From: CADEFF01 sp964569315
GTDB taxonomy: Bacteria > Pseudomonadota > Alphaproteobacteria > Dongiales > Dongiaceae
Length of the DNA stretch: 64,000 nt
Direction of reading: 5' to 3'
Assembly (NCBI GenBank): GCA_964569315.1
Contig: CAZMUZ010000003.1
Span: forward strand, 29,707 to 93,706
This document shows positions 51,457-59,750 of the stretch, piece after piece (positions within the stretch are counted from its first letter, which is position 1; the number at the start of each line of letters is the position of its first letter). Both the position numbers and the translations under genes were made by a program. A model generated the notes under the pieces. The model searched no databases. It saw only the letters and a list, made by a program, of their open reading frames with translations, and was not told the DNA's origin.

Positions 51457-53160
51457 TCAGTAGTCGCCGAGTTTCAACCGAATATCGGCCGCGCGCCAAG
51501 CCTTCTCGTATTCCGCGCGCGTCTCGTCGGCGGCTTTCGAGCGGCCGCTCGCCTCGAGGCTCTGCCACAGGCCCCAGAGCGAGCGTCCGTTGCCGGGATG
51601 GCGCTCCAGATCCGCACGGAAGACCCGCGCCGCCTCCTTTGCGCGGCCGGCGATCAGCAGCGCCGCGCCCAGGGTCTCGCGGACGGGATGGTACCAGGCC
51701 GGCGGATCGTCGTAGGAAAGCGCATCCTGCTGCGCGACCGCCCCCTCGAGCAGCGCGATCGCCTTGTCGAAACGCCCGGTCGCGAGCGCGAGACGCCCGT
51801 CGAGCTCGGCCAGCGCCAGCGCCGCCATGGCACGACCGCTATTGTTCGGCCCGTAGGTCACCGTCTCGGGAATCGCCGGCACCAGGGCCGCGAGCGCCGC
51901 CCGCTCCTCCTCCGCATAAGGCAGGGTGCGCTTCCCGATATAGGCGACGCCGCGCGCATAGTGCCAGAAGGCGGCCGCGACCATGGCACCGGCCGGCGGC
52001 GCCTTCAGCGCCAGCACCCGGTCCCAATCCTGAAACCGCACGGCCATCAGCGCCGGCTGCATGCCGAAATAGTCGATGACGAGGCTGGCGAGCTCGGGGA
52101 TGTCGCCCTGATGGGCGGCGATATGCGCGGCAAGCTTCCCGGCCGCCGCGAAAGTAGCCGCCTTCCGCCCCGCCATCTGGTCGCAGAAGGCGAGGAAATG
52201 CATGTTGTGGGCGGCATACATCGTGGCGTAGAGCCCGGCCGCCCGGCTCGCCGCGAGATAAGCCTCGTCCGCGGCGATGGCGGCCTCGTTGCTCGCGGAA
52301 CAGGCGGCGAAATCGCCGGTGTTCGCCTGGATATGGGCCGGCATATGCAAGAGATGCCCGGCATGGCCCGCGCGCGCCGCGAGGCGCTCGGCCGCCGCCT
52401 TCGCCCGCGCCGGGTCGGGCGAGGCTTCGAGCGCATGGATCAGCAGGTGGTTGGCGCCGATATGGTCCGGCGCGCTTTCCAGCACGGCGCGCAGCGCCGC
52501 GATCGCCGCCTCCGTGCCGGGCGCCGGCTTGCCGTCCGGCTCCCACCAGCGCCAGGGACGGAGATCGAGCACCGCCTCCGCATGCAGCACCCGGGCGTCG
52601 AGATCCTCGGGATATTTCGCGGCGAGCGCCGCCATCGCCTCCGCATAGGCGAGGTCCAGCGGCGCGCGCTCGGCGGCGGGGTCCTCGCCATAGCGCGTCT
52701 CGAGCGCGGCGAGGTAGTCGCGCTCCCGCTCCGAGCCGTTCCCGGCACGCGCCTTCGCCTCGCCGAGTGCCGCGATCGCCAGCATCAGCATATGCGGGTC
52801 GGCGGGCATGTTGATGTTGGGCCCGAGCGCATAGGCAATGCCCCAATAGGGCATGGGCGAATGGGGATCGGCCCGCGCCGCCGCCTCGAAGGCCTGGATC
52901 GCTGCCTCGTGGTTGAAGGCCCAGACCAGCGCCAGCCCCTGGTCGAACAGGTTCTGCGCCTCGGGAACGAAGGTCTCGATGGGATGATGGATCGCGTCCG
53001 CGGGCGGCCCTGCGAGATCGAGAAGGATCGCCTGATCGTCCGCCGCGGCGGGCACGGCGAGCGCGAGGACGAGGAAAAGCGCCAGCGCCCGGCAAACGCG
53101 GAGCGGGGCGCCGTCCTGCAACGGCGCCCCGTCCGTAGCCTCGTGCCGCAGGAACCCCAC
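51457..53160 (-). CDS. Exported TPR-repeat protein
   Basis: A 567-residue protein beginning with a signal peptide (ALALFLVLALAVPAAA, about residues 25-41). The mature part has TPR-type helical repeats, for example AFNHEAAIQAFEAAARADP and KEAARVFRADLERHPGNGRS. Conserved His-containing segments stand out: HLLHMPAHIQANTGDF and YAAHNMHFLAF, found in a family of secreted TPR proteins. The start is GTG at 53160, 6 bp after the stop of the diiron-type gene, so the two form an operon. Function unknown; metal binding by the His segments is a speculation. Confidence 0.8.
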   Translation of the reverse strand: MGFLRHEATDGAPLQDGAPLRVCRALALFLVLALAVPAAADDQAILLDLAGPPADAIHHPIETFVPEAQNLFDQGLALVWAFNHEAAIQAFEAAARADPHSPMPYWGIAYALGPNINMPADPHMLMLAIAALGEAKARAGNGSERERDYLAALETRYGEDPAAERAPLDLAYAEAMAALAAKYPEDLDARVLHAEAVLDLRPWRWWEPDGKPAPGTEAAIAALRAVLESAPDHIGANHLLIHALEASPDPARAKAAAERLAARAGHAGHLLHMPAHIQANTGDFAACSASNEAAIAADEAYLAASRAAGLYATMYAAHNMHFLAFCDQMAGRKAATFAAAGKLAAHIAAHQGDIPELASLVIDYFGMQPALMAVRFQDWDRVLALKAPPAGAMVAAAFWHYARGVAYIGKRTLPYAEEERAALAALVPAIPETVTYGPNNSGRAMAALALAELDGRLALATGRFDKAIALLEGAVAQQDALSYDDPPAWYHPVRETLGAALLIAGRAKEAARVFRADLERHPGNGRSLWGLWQSLEASGRSKAADETRAEYEKAWRAADIRLKLGDY

Positions 53161-53166
53161 GGACGC

Positions 53167-53886
53167 TCAGGCGTCGAGATGGAGGACCGGCGCTGCCTTG
53201 CCTTCGCCCTTGCGATAGACCGCGGAATACATGTTCCACCACATGTTCCGCCCCTCCAGCGCCGCGCGCCGGATCCGCTGCTTCTGCGCCTCGTCGGCGC
53301 AATAGGTCCGCGCGGCTTCCCATCCGGTGTCGGAATGCACCTCGTCGGCGCCGACATGGACGGTGAAATACTGGGTCTGCCGGTCGTCGAAGCCGTAATG
53401 CTTCTTCAGCCCCTTGGCGACCCCGTCGCAGAAAGGCGGGAAGAGGTCCTCGATGCCGAGCGCCACGAAGCTGAGGGCTTCGAGCCACATGCCGCGGATC
53501 GCGTAGGCGGAGACCGTATCCGGGTAGATTTTCGTCTCGGGCAGCATCGGCCGCTTGTCGATCGCCTTCTCGCTGAAGCCGGCCGCGGCGCCCGCGCGGA
53601 GTGCCAGCTCCCAATGCGACGGCTCGCGCTTGGTGCCGGTGAGCTCGCCGAAGAGATTGCCGCCGAGCTCGCGCTTGATGTCGCGCGGCGCCTGCGGAAC
53701 GATGAGCGCCAGCGAGCCGATGCCGTCGAGCACGGTATATTTGAGCTGCGCGCAGAGCTCCGCGATGGTCTCGTTTTTGAGCTTTCCCTTCACCAGGTCG
53801 GCGAAGACGGGATGCGCGGTCAGCGGCTTCTGGTTGACCTCGCGGCGCAGCTTGTCCCAATAGGCGCCATGTGACTTTCGGCTCAT
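53167..53886 (-). CDS. Heme-oxygenase-like (HDO/PqqC/TenA-fold) protein, predicted diiron
   Basis: A 239-residue all-helical protein. Its candidate metal ligands follow the heme-oxygenase-like diiron oxidase pattern: Glu81, His91 in KREPSHWELALRAG, Glu146 in ALGIEDLFPPF, and His177, Asp181 and His184 in VHVGADEVHSDTGWEA. This resembles the iron-containing redox enzyme and CADD/PqqC-like groups. The reaction cannot be inferred. It is the first gene of a two-gene unit with the exported TPR gene and is divergent from the short-chain dehydrogenase gene across 282 bp. Confidence 0.78.
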   Translation of the reverse strand: MSRKSHGAYWDKLRREVNQKPLTAHPVFADLVKGKLKNETIAELCAQLKYTVLDGIGSLALIVPQAPRDIKRELGGNLFGELTGTKREPSHWELALRAGAAAGFSEKAIDKRPMLPETKIYPDTVSAYAIRGMWLEALSFVALGIEDLFPPFCDGVAKGLKKHYGFDDRQTQYFTVHVGADEVHSDTGWEAARTYCADEAQKQRIRRAALEGRNMWWNMYSAVYRKGEGKAAPVLHLDA

Positions 53887-54168
53887 CGGTCGTCCCTCTC
53901 CCGTTTATGGTCGCGAAGCCGGGTCGAGCCGGCTCTGCAACCATAGCAGGGCCGGACGTGACCCGCGAAGTCAAGCCGGGCAACGAGCCCGGAAAGCATC
54001 GCACCCTCGCCTTGCCAGAACCGGGACGCAATCGCAGGATGGCGCCCGCCACCGGGACCGCCGCCGAGCTTCGCGCCGGCGCCGGGGCGACGAAAAACCG
54101 AAAGGACGGCAGACCATGGCGAGACGGGATCGGGACGAACGGCAAGTTTCCGTGCCGAGGCGCGGCGC

Positions 54169-54915
54169 ATGAGCGCGCTCGAGGGCAGGCGCGCACTCGT
54201 CACCGGCGCCGGCAGCGGCATCGGCCGCGCCGCAGCGCTCGAGCTCGCCTCGGCCGGCGTCGAGGTGATCGTGCAGGATCTCGTGGCCGAGCGCGCGGCC
54301 GAGGTCGCCGGGACGATCCGCGGCAAGGGCGGCAAGGCCGTGGCGGCCGCCTTCGACGTGGCCGACGAGGCGGCGATGCGAAAGGCGGTGGCGGCGGCCG
54401 GCGGACCGGTCACGCTCCTCCTCAACAATGCCGGCATCGCCGGCGGCAATATCAGGTTCGAGCGGGTCGATCGCGCCGCCTATATGCGCATGTTCGACAC
54501 CCACGTCTGGGGCTCGCTCAATGCGCTCCATGCGGTGCTCCCCGGCATGAAGGCCGAGCGCTTCGGCCGCGTGATCAACATCGCTTCCAACCGCGGCCAG
54601 GTCGGGTTCGAGCGCTCCAGCCACTATAGCGGCGCGAAGGCGGCCCTCCTCGGATTCACCAAGGCCTGGGCCCGCGAGTTCGCCGAGTGGGGCATTCTCG
54701 TCAATGCGATCGCACCGGGCGTGATCCGCACCGGCATGACGCTCGCCTTCGGCGAGCAGGCCGTGCATGACGAGGCGCAGCGCAATCTGCTGAAGCGGCC
54801 GGGCGCGCCGGAGGAGATCGCGGCCTGGGTCCGCTTCCTCATGGAGCCGACCGGCAACTTCACCACGGGGCAGTTGCTCTGCCCCAATGGCGGCGATCCG
54901 ATCGTCGGAATCTGA
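54169..54915 (+). CDS. Short-chain dehydrogenase/reductase (FabG-like)
   Basis: A 248-residue classical SDR. The cofactor loop VTGAGSGIGRAAALELA, LLLNNAGIAG, the catalytic Ser in INIASNRGQ and YxxxK in HYSGAKAALLGF are present, and NAIAPGVIRTGMT follows. FabG-type members reduce 3-oxoacyl or keto/hydroxy substrates with NAD(P)H; the substrate is unknown. Its stop is 48 bp before the arginine-deiminase-family gene on the same strand. Confidence 0.88.
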   Translation: MSALEGRRALVTGAGSGIGRAAALELASAGVEVIVQDLVAERAAEVAGTIRGKGGKAVAAAFDVADEAAMRKAVAAAGGPVTLLLNNAGIAGGNIRFERVDRAAYMRMFDTHVWGSLNALHAVLPGMKAERFGRVINIASNRGQVGFERSSHYSGAKAALLGFTKAWAREFAEWGILVNAIAPGVIRTGMTLAFGEQAVHDEAQRNLLKRPGAPEEIAAWVRFLMEPTGNFTTGQLLCPNGGDPIVGI

Positions 54916-54963
54916 CCCGCAGCGCCGGTCGCCCGGCTTCAAGGGGGCCGCAGGGAGAAAGCC

Positions 54964-55968
54964 ATGGGCGTCATGACCGAGGAGGAATGGCGGTACAACC
55001 AGCTCATCAAGGCCTTCCCCTCGGCGCCCGAACCGCCCTTCGAGGACGAGAACGAGCTCGCCCGCGGGTGGGGCCGCAACTGGGGCTGCAGCTCCGATGT
55101 CGGCCGGCTGCGCGTCGTGCTGATGCATCGGCCGGGCGAGGAGCTCCGCATCGTCGATACCGCGAAGCGGCTCGAGATCGGCGCCTTCGGCGACCTTCAG
55201 GCGGGTTGGTACTGGCGCGGGACGGAAGGGCCGGACCTCGCCGCGATGCAGGCGCAGCATGACGGCTTCGTCGCGGCGCTGAAGGCGGAAGGCGTCGAGG
55301 TGGTGTTCCTCGACGCCGTGGCGGAGGGCCGGATGAAATCCTGCTATACGCGGGATTCGGTGGTGGCCGTCGGCGGCGGCGCCATCGTGCAGCGGCTCGG
55401 CGCGCGCATCCGGCGCGGCGAGGAGCTGCCGGCGACGCGCGCGCTCGCGAAGCTCGGCTGCCCGATCCTGCGGACGCTCTCCGGCAATGCGATCGCGGAG
55501 GGCGGCAGCTTCGCCTGGCTCGATGCGAAGACCGCCGTCATCGGCCTCTCGAGCCGGGTCAACGAGGAAGGCGCGCGGCAGATCGAGGAGGTGCTCCGCG
55601 CGCAGGGCGTCGAGCTCATCCGCATCGCCCTCACCGGCTACCGGCTCCATATCGACGGGGTGTTCCTCATGCTTGCCCCCGATCTCGCCCTCATCAATCC
55701 GGCGCAGCTCCCCTTCTGGTTCCTCGAGAAGCTGAAAGAGATGAAGATCCATGCGATCGAGGTGCATCACGAGGACAACCCCTGGATCATCAACAGCCTC
55801 GCCGTGGCGCCGGGCCGGGTGCTGATGGCGGAGGGCTGCTCCGACGATACGCTCGAGCGGCTGCGCCGGCACGGCGTCAGCGTCGTGACCCTGCCCTACG
55901 ACAAGGTCTGCCTCGGCGGCGGCGGGATGCATTGCTCGACCGCGCCGCTGATCCGCGATCCGGTCTGA
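54964..55968 (+). CDS. Amidinotransferase/dimethylarginine-dimethylaminohydrolase-family enzyme
   Basis: A 334-residue guanidino-group-modifying enzyme of the arginine deiminase superfamily. The catalytic set is intact: Asp in CYTRDSVVAV, Glu in AIAEGGSFAWL, His in YRLHIDGVFLML and nucleophile Cys324 in GGGGMHCSTAP. Possible reactions are hydrolysis or transfer of an amidino group from arginine or a derivative. AGGGAGAAAGCC precedes the ATG at 54964. It probably forms an operon with the SDR gene. Exact substrate cannot be told. Confidence 0.85.
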   Translation: MGVMTEEEWRYNQLIKAFPSAPEPPFEDENELARGWGRNWGCSSDVGRLRVVLMHRPGEELRIVDTAKRLEIGAFGDLQAGWYWRGTEGPDLAAMQAQHDGFVAALKAEGVEVVFLDAVAEGRMKSCYTRDSVVAVGGGAIVQRLGARIRRGEELPATRALAKLGCPILRTLSGNAIAEGGSFAWLDAKTAVIGLSSRVNEEGARQIEEVLRAQGVELIRIALTGYRLHIDGVFLMLAPDLALINPAQLPFWFLEKLKEMKIHAIEVHHEDNPWIINSLAVAPGRVLMAEGCSDDTLERLRRHGVSVVTLPYDKVCLGGGGMHCSTAPLIRDPV

Positions 55969-56001
55969 CCGGCGGCCGGGCGCAGCGCGCGCCAGCCGGG
56001 C

Positions 56002-57009
56002 TCAGTGGATCGTGCAGCCGGCGGCGTCGGGGTCGGGCGCCGCGTGAGGCTCGGCGGCAAGGCGGTTGAGAAGCTCGAAATCCCAGCGCCGGAGCGGCAG
56101 CTCGACCTCGGCCCGCCGGAGCGCGCGGGAAATGCCGGCGACGGCGTCGAGCGTAAGTCGCGCCGCCGTCGGCGGCAGCCAGGCCGACAGCGCGTCATAG
56201 GCCTCCGCCGTCCGCGCCCGCTGGCCGCAGGCGATCGCATGCAGCATCAGCGCCTCGTCGGGCGACAGCAGCCGGCAGGGCGGACAGCGCACATCGACCG
56301 GCCGTTCGGCGGCGACCGCCGTGTGATGCAGGATCGCATGGAGGCTGGGGGCGGCGTCGGCGATCGCATGCGCCTGGAAATGCTGCTCGATGCGCTCGAA
56401 GCCGCAGAGCCGCATCTTGACGCAGCCGACCCAGAGCCGGATCGCCTGCAGCAGGAGCATCTCGCCCACGGCGAGATCTTCCGTCATCACCGCGGCCGGC
56501 GCGCGCTGCGGCTCCGGCGCCGGGCCCGACGATCCGGAGATAGAGAGCCGCCCAATCGCAGCGGCCGCGGGCCGATCCTCCCGCAATCCGAAACCGGCGT
56601 CCTCCAGCAAGGCCGCGAAGCCGCCGGCAACCGCGATGAGATCGTCGGCGCCCTCGTTCCCGGCCATCAGCACGGCGACGATCCGCGCGCGACCGCGATC
56701 GGCACGCTGCAGCCCCGTCATCAGCTCGAGCAGCATGGCTTCGATCGCCGAGAGATGCTGGTCCATGAAGCCGGCGGCGTTGCCGCGCGGCAGGCGGTTC
56801 AGCCGGTCGATCAGGTGCGAGAAGCTTTCGAGCGCACGGGGCGTGTCCTGCGGCCCGAAGATGCGCTGGAACATGGGCGCCAGCGGCTCGAGCCCGGCGC
56901 GCGCCGCCTGGTATCGGCGCAGGCCCCAGACCACGATCTGCTCGGCGAGCGTGAGGCTGGCCACGGAACGACGGCGTCCGCTTCCAGACGCCCTCATATC
57001 CGCCCCCAT
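56002..57009 (-). CDS. Uncharacterised protein with CxxC pair
   Basis: A 335-residue soluble protein I do not recognise. It is mostly helical by composition. A CxxC pair appears in VDVRCPPCRLLSPDEALMLH at about residue 240, and the C-terminus ends CTIH. An Ala/Pro-rich linker (about residues 155-175) divides it into two parts. No signal peptide or membrane segment. A strong inverted repeat with a promoter-like arrangement lies 72 bp upstream of its start, so it may be a regulated gene. Convergent with the amidinotransferase-family gene. Confidence 0.6.
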   Translation of the reverse strand: MGADMRASGSGRRRSVASLTLAEQIVVWGLRRYQAARAGLEPLAPMFQRIFGPQDTPRALESFSHLIDRLNRLPRGNAAGFMDQHLSAIEAMLLELMTGLQRADRGRARIVAVLMAGNEGADDLIAVAGGFAALLEDAGFGLREDRPAAAAIGRLSISGSSGPAPEPQRAPAAVMTEDLAVGEMLLLQAIRLWVGCVKMRLCGFERIEQHFQAHAIADAAPSLHAILHHTAVAAERPVDVRCPPCRLLSPDEALMLHAIACGQRARTAEAYDALSAWLPPTAARLTLDAVAGISRALRRAEVELPLRRWDFELLNRLAAEPHAAPDPDAAGCTIH

Positions 57010-57080
57010 GCCAGCCTCCGTCGCCCTTGCGCGAGACCGGCCGCTTGCGGGTGCCGCAATCGGCCGGACGCACCGACTTT

Positions 57081-57105
57081 ATTGCAACTAATTATCAATT
57101 GCAAT
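57081..57105. promoter_or_regulatory. TTGCAA inverted repeat, Fur-box-like operator over a minus-strand promoter
   Basis: ATTGCAA (57081-57087) and TTGCAAT (57099-57105) are inverted with 11 AT-rich bp between. On the minus strand TTGCAA, 17 bp, then TAAAGT looks like a -35/-10 pair for the gene starting at 57009. Two more TTGCAA hexamers lie at 57195-57200 and 57203-57208. Confidence 0.5.
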
Positions 57106-57534
57106 ATCCCATTGCCGGCGAAAACTGGCGCGGGATCGGGGGCGCCGGAAGCGGGCGCAAGCGGGCGTCAGCGACACCGGCAACGATCACGGCGTTGCAA
57201 GATTGCAAACGAGGTCGCGCCATCGAGCATGGCGTCGCTGCCGAAAGCAGAGGCGCCTTGCGAGCGCAGGCCGTCCTCGATCTTGCATGCCGGCGCCGTT
57301 CGGTGGCGGCAGGAGCGCTTCGCGGCCGATGCCGCCAAGCGCCTATCCAGGGTCGAAGCTCATGGCCTACGATGAGCTTCGCTTCACGCATGGACTGGTC
57401 ACGCTCTTGTCCGAACCGGCGGCTTCCTCGCGGCTTCCCCGCCTCGCCCATCGCCGCGCGAGGGGCGCATCGCGCGGGTTGCGGGCAGTGCAGGACAGGA
57501 ACGGCACCATGCCGCGAGACGGCGACGACCCCGC
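57106..57534. other. Intergenic stretch upstream of the LPS core-type operon
   Basis: No convincing gene in this 429-bp stretch. It holds two TTGCAA hexamers (57195-57208) and a short open frame at 57362-57538 (58 codons) that lacks a ribosome site and runs into the next gene. The promoter of the glycosyltransferase operon at 57535 must lie here but cannot be placed. Confidence 0.5.
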
Positions 57535-58698
57535 ATGACCCTTTTCGCCACGCTGCAACGGGCGGGCATGCTGCTGCCGCATCTCGCGCGCGCCGTTCTG
57601 GTGATCGCGATCGACGAGGCGACGCTCGCCGCGGCCTATCCCGCGCTCGACACCGCGCTGATGCAGCGCCCGGGCTACCCTCTCGTCGCCATCCTGCCGG
57701 CCGGACCCGACTTCTCCCGCCATGTTGCGCGCTACGAGCGCGAAATCCTGCTGCCGCGGCCTTACGAATGGGCGCTGATGCGGATGCTGGGCGCGCTCAG
57801 GCCGACCTTGATCCTGCTGCTCGGCCCGGCCGGCGCCTGGCGCGAGGGCTGGCAGTCGACGCTGCGCCGACATGGCGGTTGCGTCATGGCGGCGGGCGAC
57901 GGCGCAGAGGCGGCGACGGCGGCGCTGCGCCACCTGCCGGCGCTGCCCGACGGCCGGGGCTTGCGGGAATCCGTGCGCCGGCCGCGGCGTCTCGCGCGCA
58001 TCGTGCGTTCCCGCGCCGGCGCCCTGCTCTCCTGGATGTTCCGCGGCCGCCGCATCGACGGCTGGGAGGAGCTTCGCGATCGCCTCGGCAAGCCGGATAC
58101 CATCCTCTGCCTCGGCAACGGCCCCTCCTCGGAAGACCCCTCGCTCGGCGACCGGCGCTTCGACTGCCTCTTCCGGGTCAATTGGCGATGGCGGGATCGC
58201 GGGCTCCTGACCGCCCCTCAGGTCGTGTTCGTGGGCGACCCCCGGACGCCGAACCGGATCTCGAACGCCATCCTCGCCTTCCGCGTCGAGGAGGAGGCGA
58301 ACTACGTGCTGGTGCGGCAGTGGCTCTCGCTCAAGATCCCCCGATTCCGCTATCTCGTCTTCGACCGTCTCTCGCGGGTCCTGCCGGACGCGAGCTGGCG
58401 TGCGCGGCCGACCAACGGCGCGATCATGGTGGCGGCCGCGGTCGCGTTGCGTCCGCGCCGCCTCATCGTCGGCGGCATCGATCTCTATCAGCACCCCGCG
58501 GGCCGCTATCCCGGCGACAAGAGCACGCTCGACGGCTATGTCCGCGTGCATGAGCGCGAGGTCGAGATCGCGGTGATCCGCGAGGCGCTGGCGCGCTTCG
58601 AGGGCGAGGTCGAAATCCTGAGTCCGATCCTCGCGGCGGCGATCGAAGGCGACGCGGCGACCGAAGGCGACCAGGCGGGCGCCACGGCGGCCCGATGA
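57535..58698 (+). CDS. Putative glycosyltransferase with GNGPS motif (GT29/GT42-like C-terminal part)
   Basis: A 387-residue two-part protein. The first about 130 residues look like a Rossmann-type domain (AVLVIAIDEATLAAAYP and LILLLGPAGAWREGW). The second part begins at TILCLGNGPSSEDPSLG (GNGPS at residues 194-198), continues CLFRVNWRWRD and later has GGIDLYQHP. The GNGPS...FRVN layout is that of sialyltransferase families GT42 and GT29. The active His and substrate cannot be confirmed. Its stop overlaps the heptosyltransferase ATG (ATGA), so it heads the LPS core-type operon. It may add an acidic sugar. Confidence 0.7.
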   Translation: MTLFATLQRAGMLLPHLARAVLVIAIDEATLAAAYPALDTALMQRPGYPLVAILPAGPDFSRHVARYEREILLPRPYEWALMRMLGALRPTLILLLGPAGAWREGWQSTLRRHGGCVMAAGDGAEAATAALRHLPALPDGRGLRESVRRPRRLARIVRSRAGALLSWMFRGRRIDGWEELRDRLGKPDTILCLGNGPSSEDPSLGDRRFDCLFRVNWRWRDRGLLTAPQVVFVGDPRTPNRISNAILAFRVEEEANYVLVRQWLSLKIPRFRYLVFDRLSRVLPDASWRARPTNGAIMVAAAVALRPRRLIVGGIDLYQHPAGRYPGDKSTLDGYVRVHEREVEIAVIREALARFEGEVEILSPILAAAIEGDAATEGDQAGATAAR

Positions 58699-59750
58699 GC
58701 CGGGCGGTCGCCGACTATCGCCGCATCCTGCTGGTGCGGCTTTCCGCCTTCGGCGACGTGGTCAACATCACCGGCTTCCCTCGCGCGATCCGGACCCGTT
58801 GCCCCGGGGCCGAGATCCTCGTCGCGACGGGTTCCGCGAACGCCCCGGTGCTGCGCCACGCGCCCGGCATCGACCGGATCATCAGCCTCGGCCCGCAGCG
58901 CCGCCTCCATGGCCTCTGGCTCGCGGCCCGCAAGGCTTTGGCGCCGCATCGCGCGGGAAGCGGCATCGATCTCGCCGTCGATCTGCAGGGGATTCGGGCG
59001 AGCGCCGCCGTCGCCTATGCGAGCGGCGCCCGCATCAAGGCCGGTCGCGGCACCTGGCGCCCCGGCTGGCGCTTTGCCAAGCGGCCGGATTATCGCATCC
59101 ATGACGTGTCGGAGAACGCCGCCATCCTGGAACGGCTCGGCATTCCCCTCGCCGACGCTTCGCCGCGGCTCAGTCCCGACCCGGCGGCCGAGGCCGAGGT
59201 CGCGAAGCTGCTGGCCGAGGCCGGCCTGCCGCCGTCCGGATATCTCGCCGTCAATCCCTTCAGCCGCTGGCCGGCGAAGCAATGGCCGATCGAGCGCTTC
59301 GCCGCGTTGCTGCCCCGGCTCAAGGCCGCGGCCGGCATTCCGGTCGTGATCACCGCCGGGCCCGACGAGGCCGGCGCGGCGGCGCGGCTGATCGAGGCGA
59401 TGCCGCCCGGCACCGCCGCGTCGCTCGCCGGGCGGCTCTCGCTCGACCGGCTTTTTGCGCTGCTCGCGCATGCGCGCGCGTTGCTCACGGTCGATAGCGG
59501 GCCCATGCATGCGGCGGCGGCGCTCGGCCGGCCGGTGATCGCGCTCTTCGGACCGACCTGGCCCGAACGCGCCGGGCCTTGGGGCACGGGCCATGCGGTG
59601 CTGCAGGCGCGCCGGGCCGACGAGTATCACGCCTACCACGCGCCTTCGGCCGTCGCCCTCACCGCGGCGATCGAGGTGGCCGAGGTGGAGCGCGCCGTGC
59701 TGGCCGAGCTCGGGCGATCCTCTGCGCGCGCCGAGGGACGCGGCGAATGA
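58695..59750 (+). CDS. GT9 heptosyltransferase, WaaC-like
   Basis: A 351-residue ADP-heptose:LPS heptosyltransferase-family (GT9) enzyme. RRILLVRLSAFGDVVNITGF is the family N-terminal signature; LAVDLQGIRASA follows, then the ADP-heptose binding part NPFSRWPAKQWPIERF, and LLTVDSGPMHAAAALGRPVIALFG. That pattern is closest to heptosyltransferase I. It overlaps both neighbours by 4 bp and acts at the cytoplasmic face of the inner membrane in LPS inner-core synthesis. Confidence 0.88.
   Translation: MSRAVADYRRILLVRLSAFGDVVNITGFPRAIRTRCPGAEILVATGSANAPVLRHAPGIDRIISLGPQRRLHGLWLAARKALAPHRAGSGIDLAVDLQGIRASAAVAYASGARIKAGRGTWRPGWRFAKRPDYRIHDVSENAAILERLGIPLADASPRLSPDPAAEAEVAKLLAEAGLPPSGYLAVNPFSRWPAKQWPIERFAALLPRLKAAAGIPVVITAGPDEAGAAARLIEAMPPGTAASLAGRLSLDRLFALLAHARALLTVDSGPMHAAAALGRPVIALFGPTWPERAGPWGTGHAVLQARRADEYHAYHAPSAVALTAAIEVAEVERAVLAELGRSSARAEGRGE

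Noticed and set aside
57362..57538. 58-codon plus-strand frame ending in the next gene
   Set aside because: No ribosome site and no recognisable sequence; it overlaps the start of the glycosyltransferase gene. It may be a remnant, but cannot be supported.
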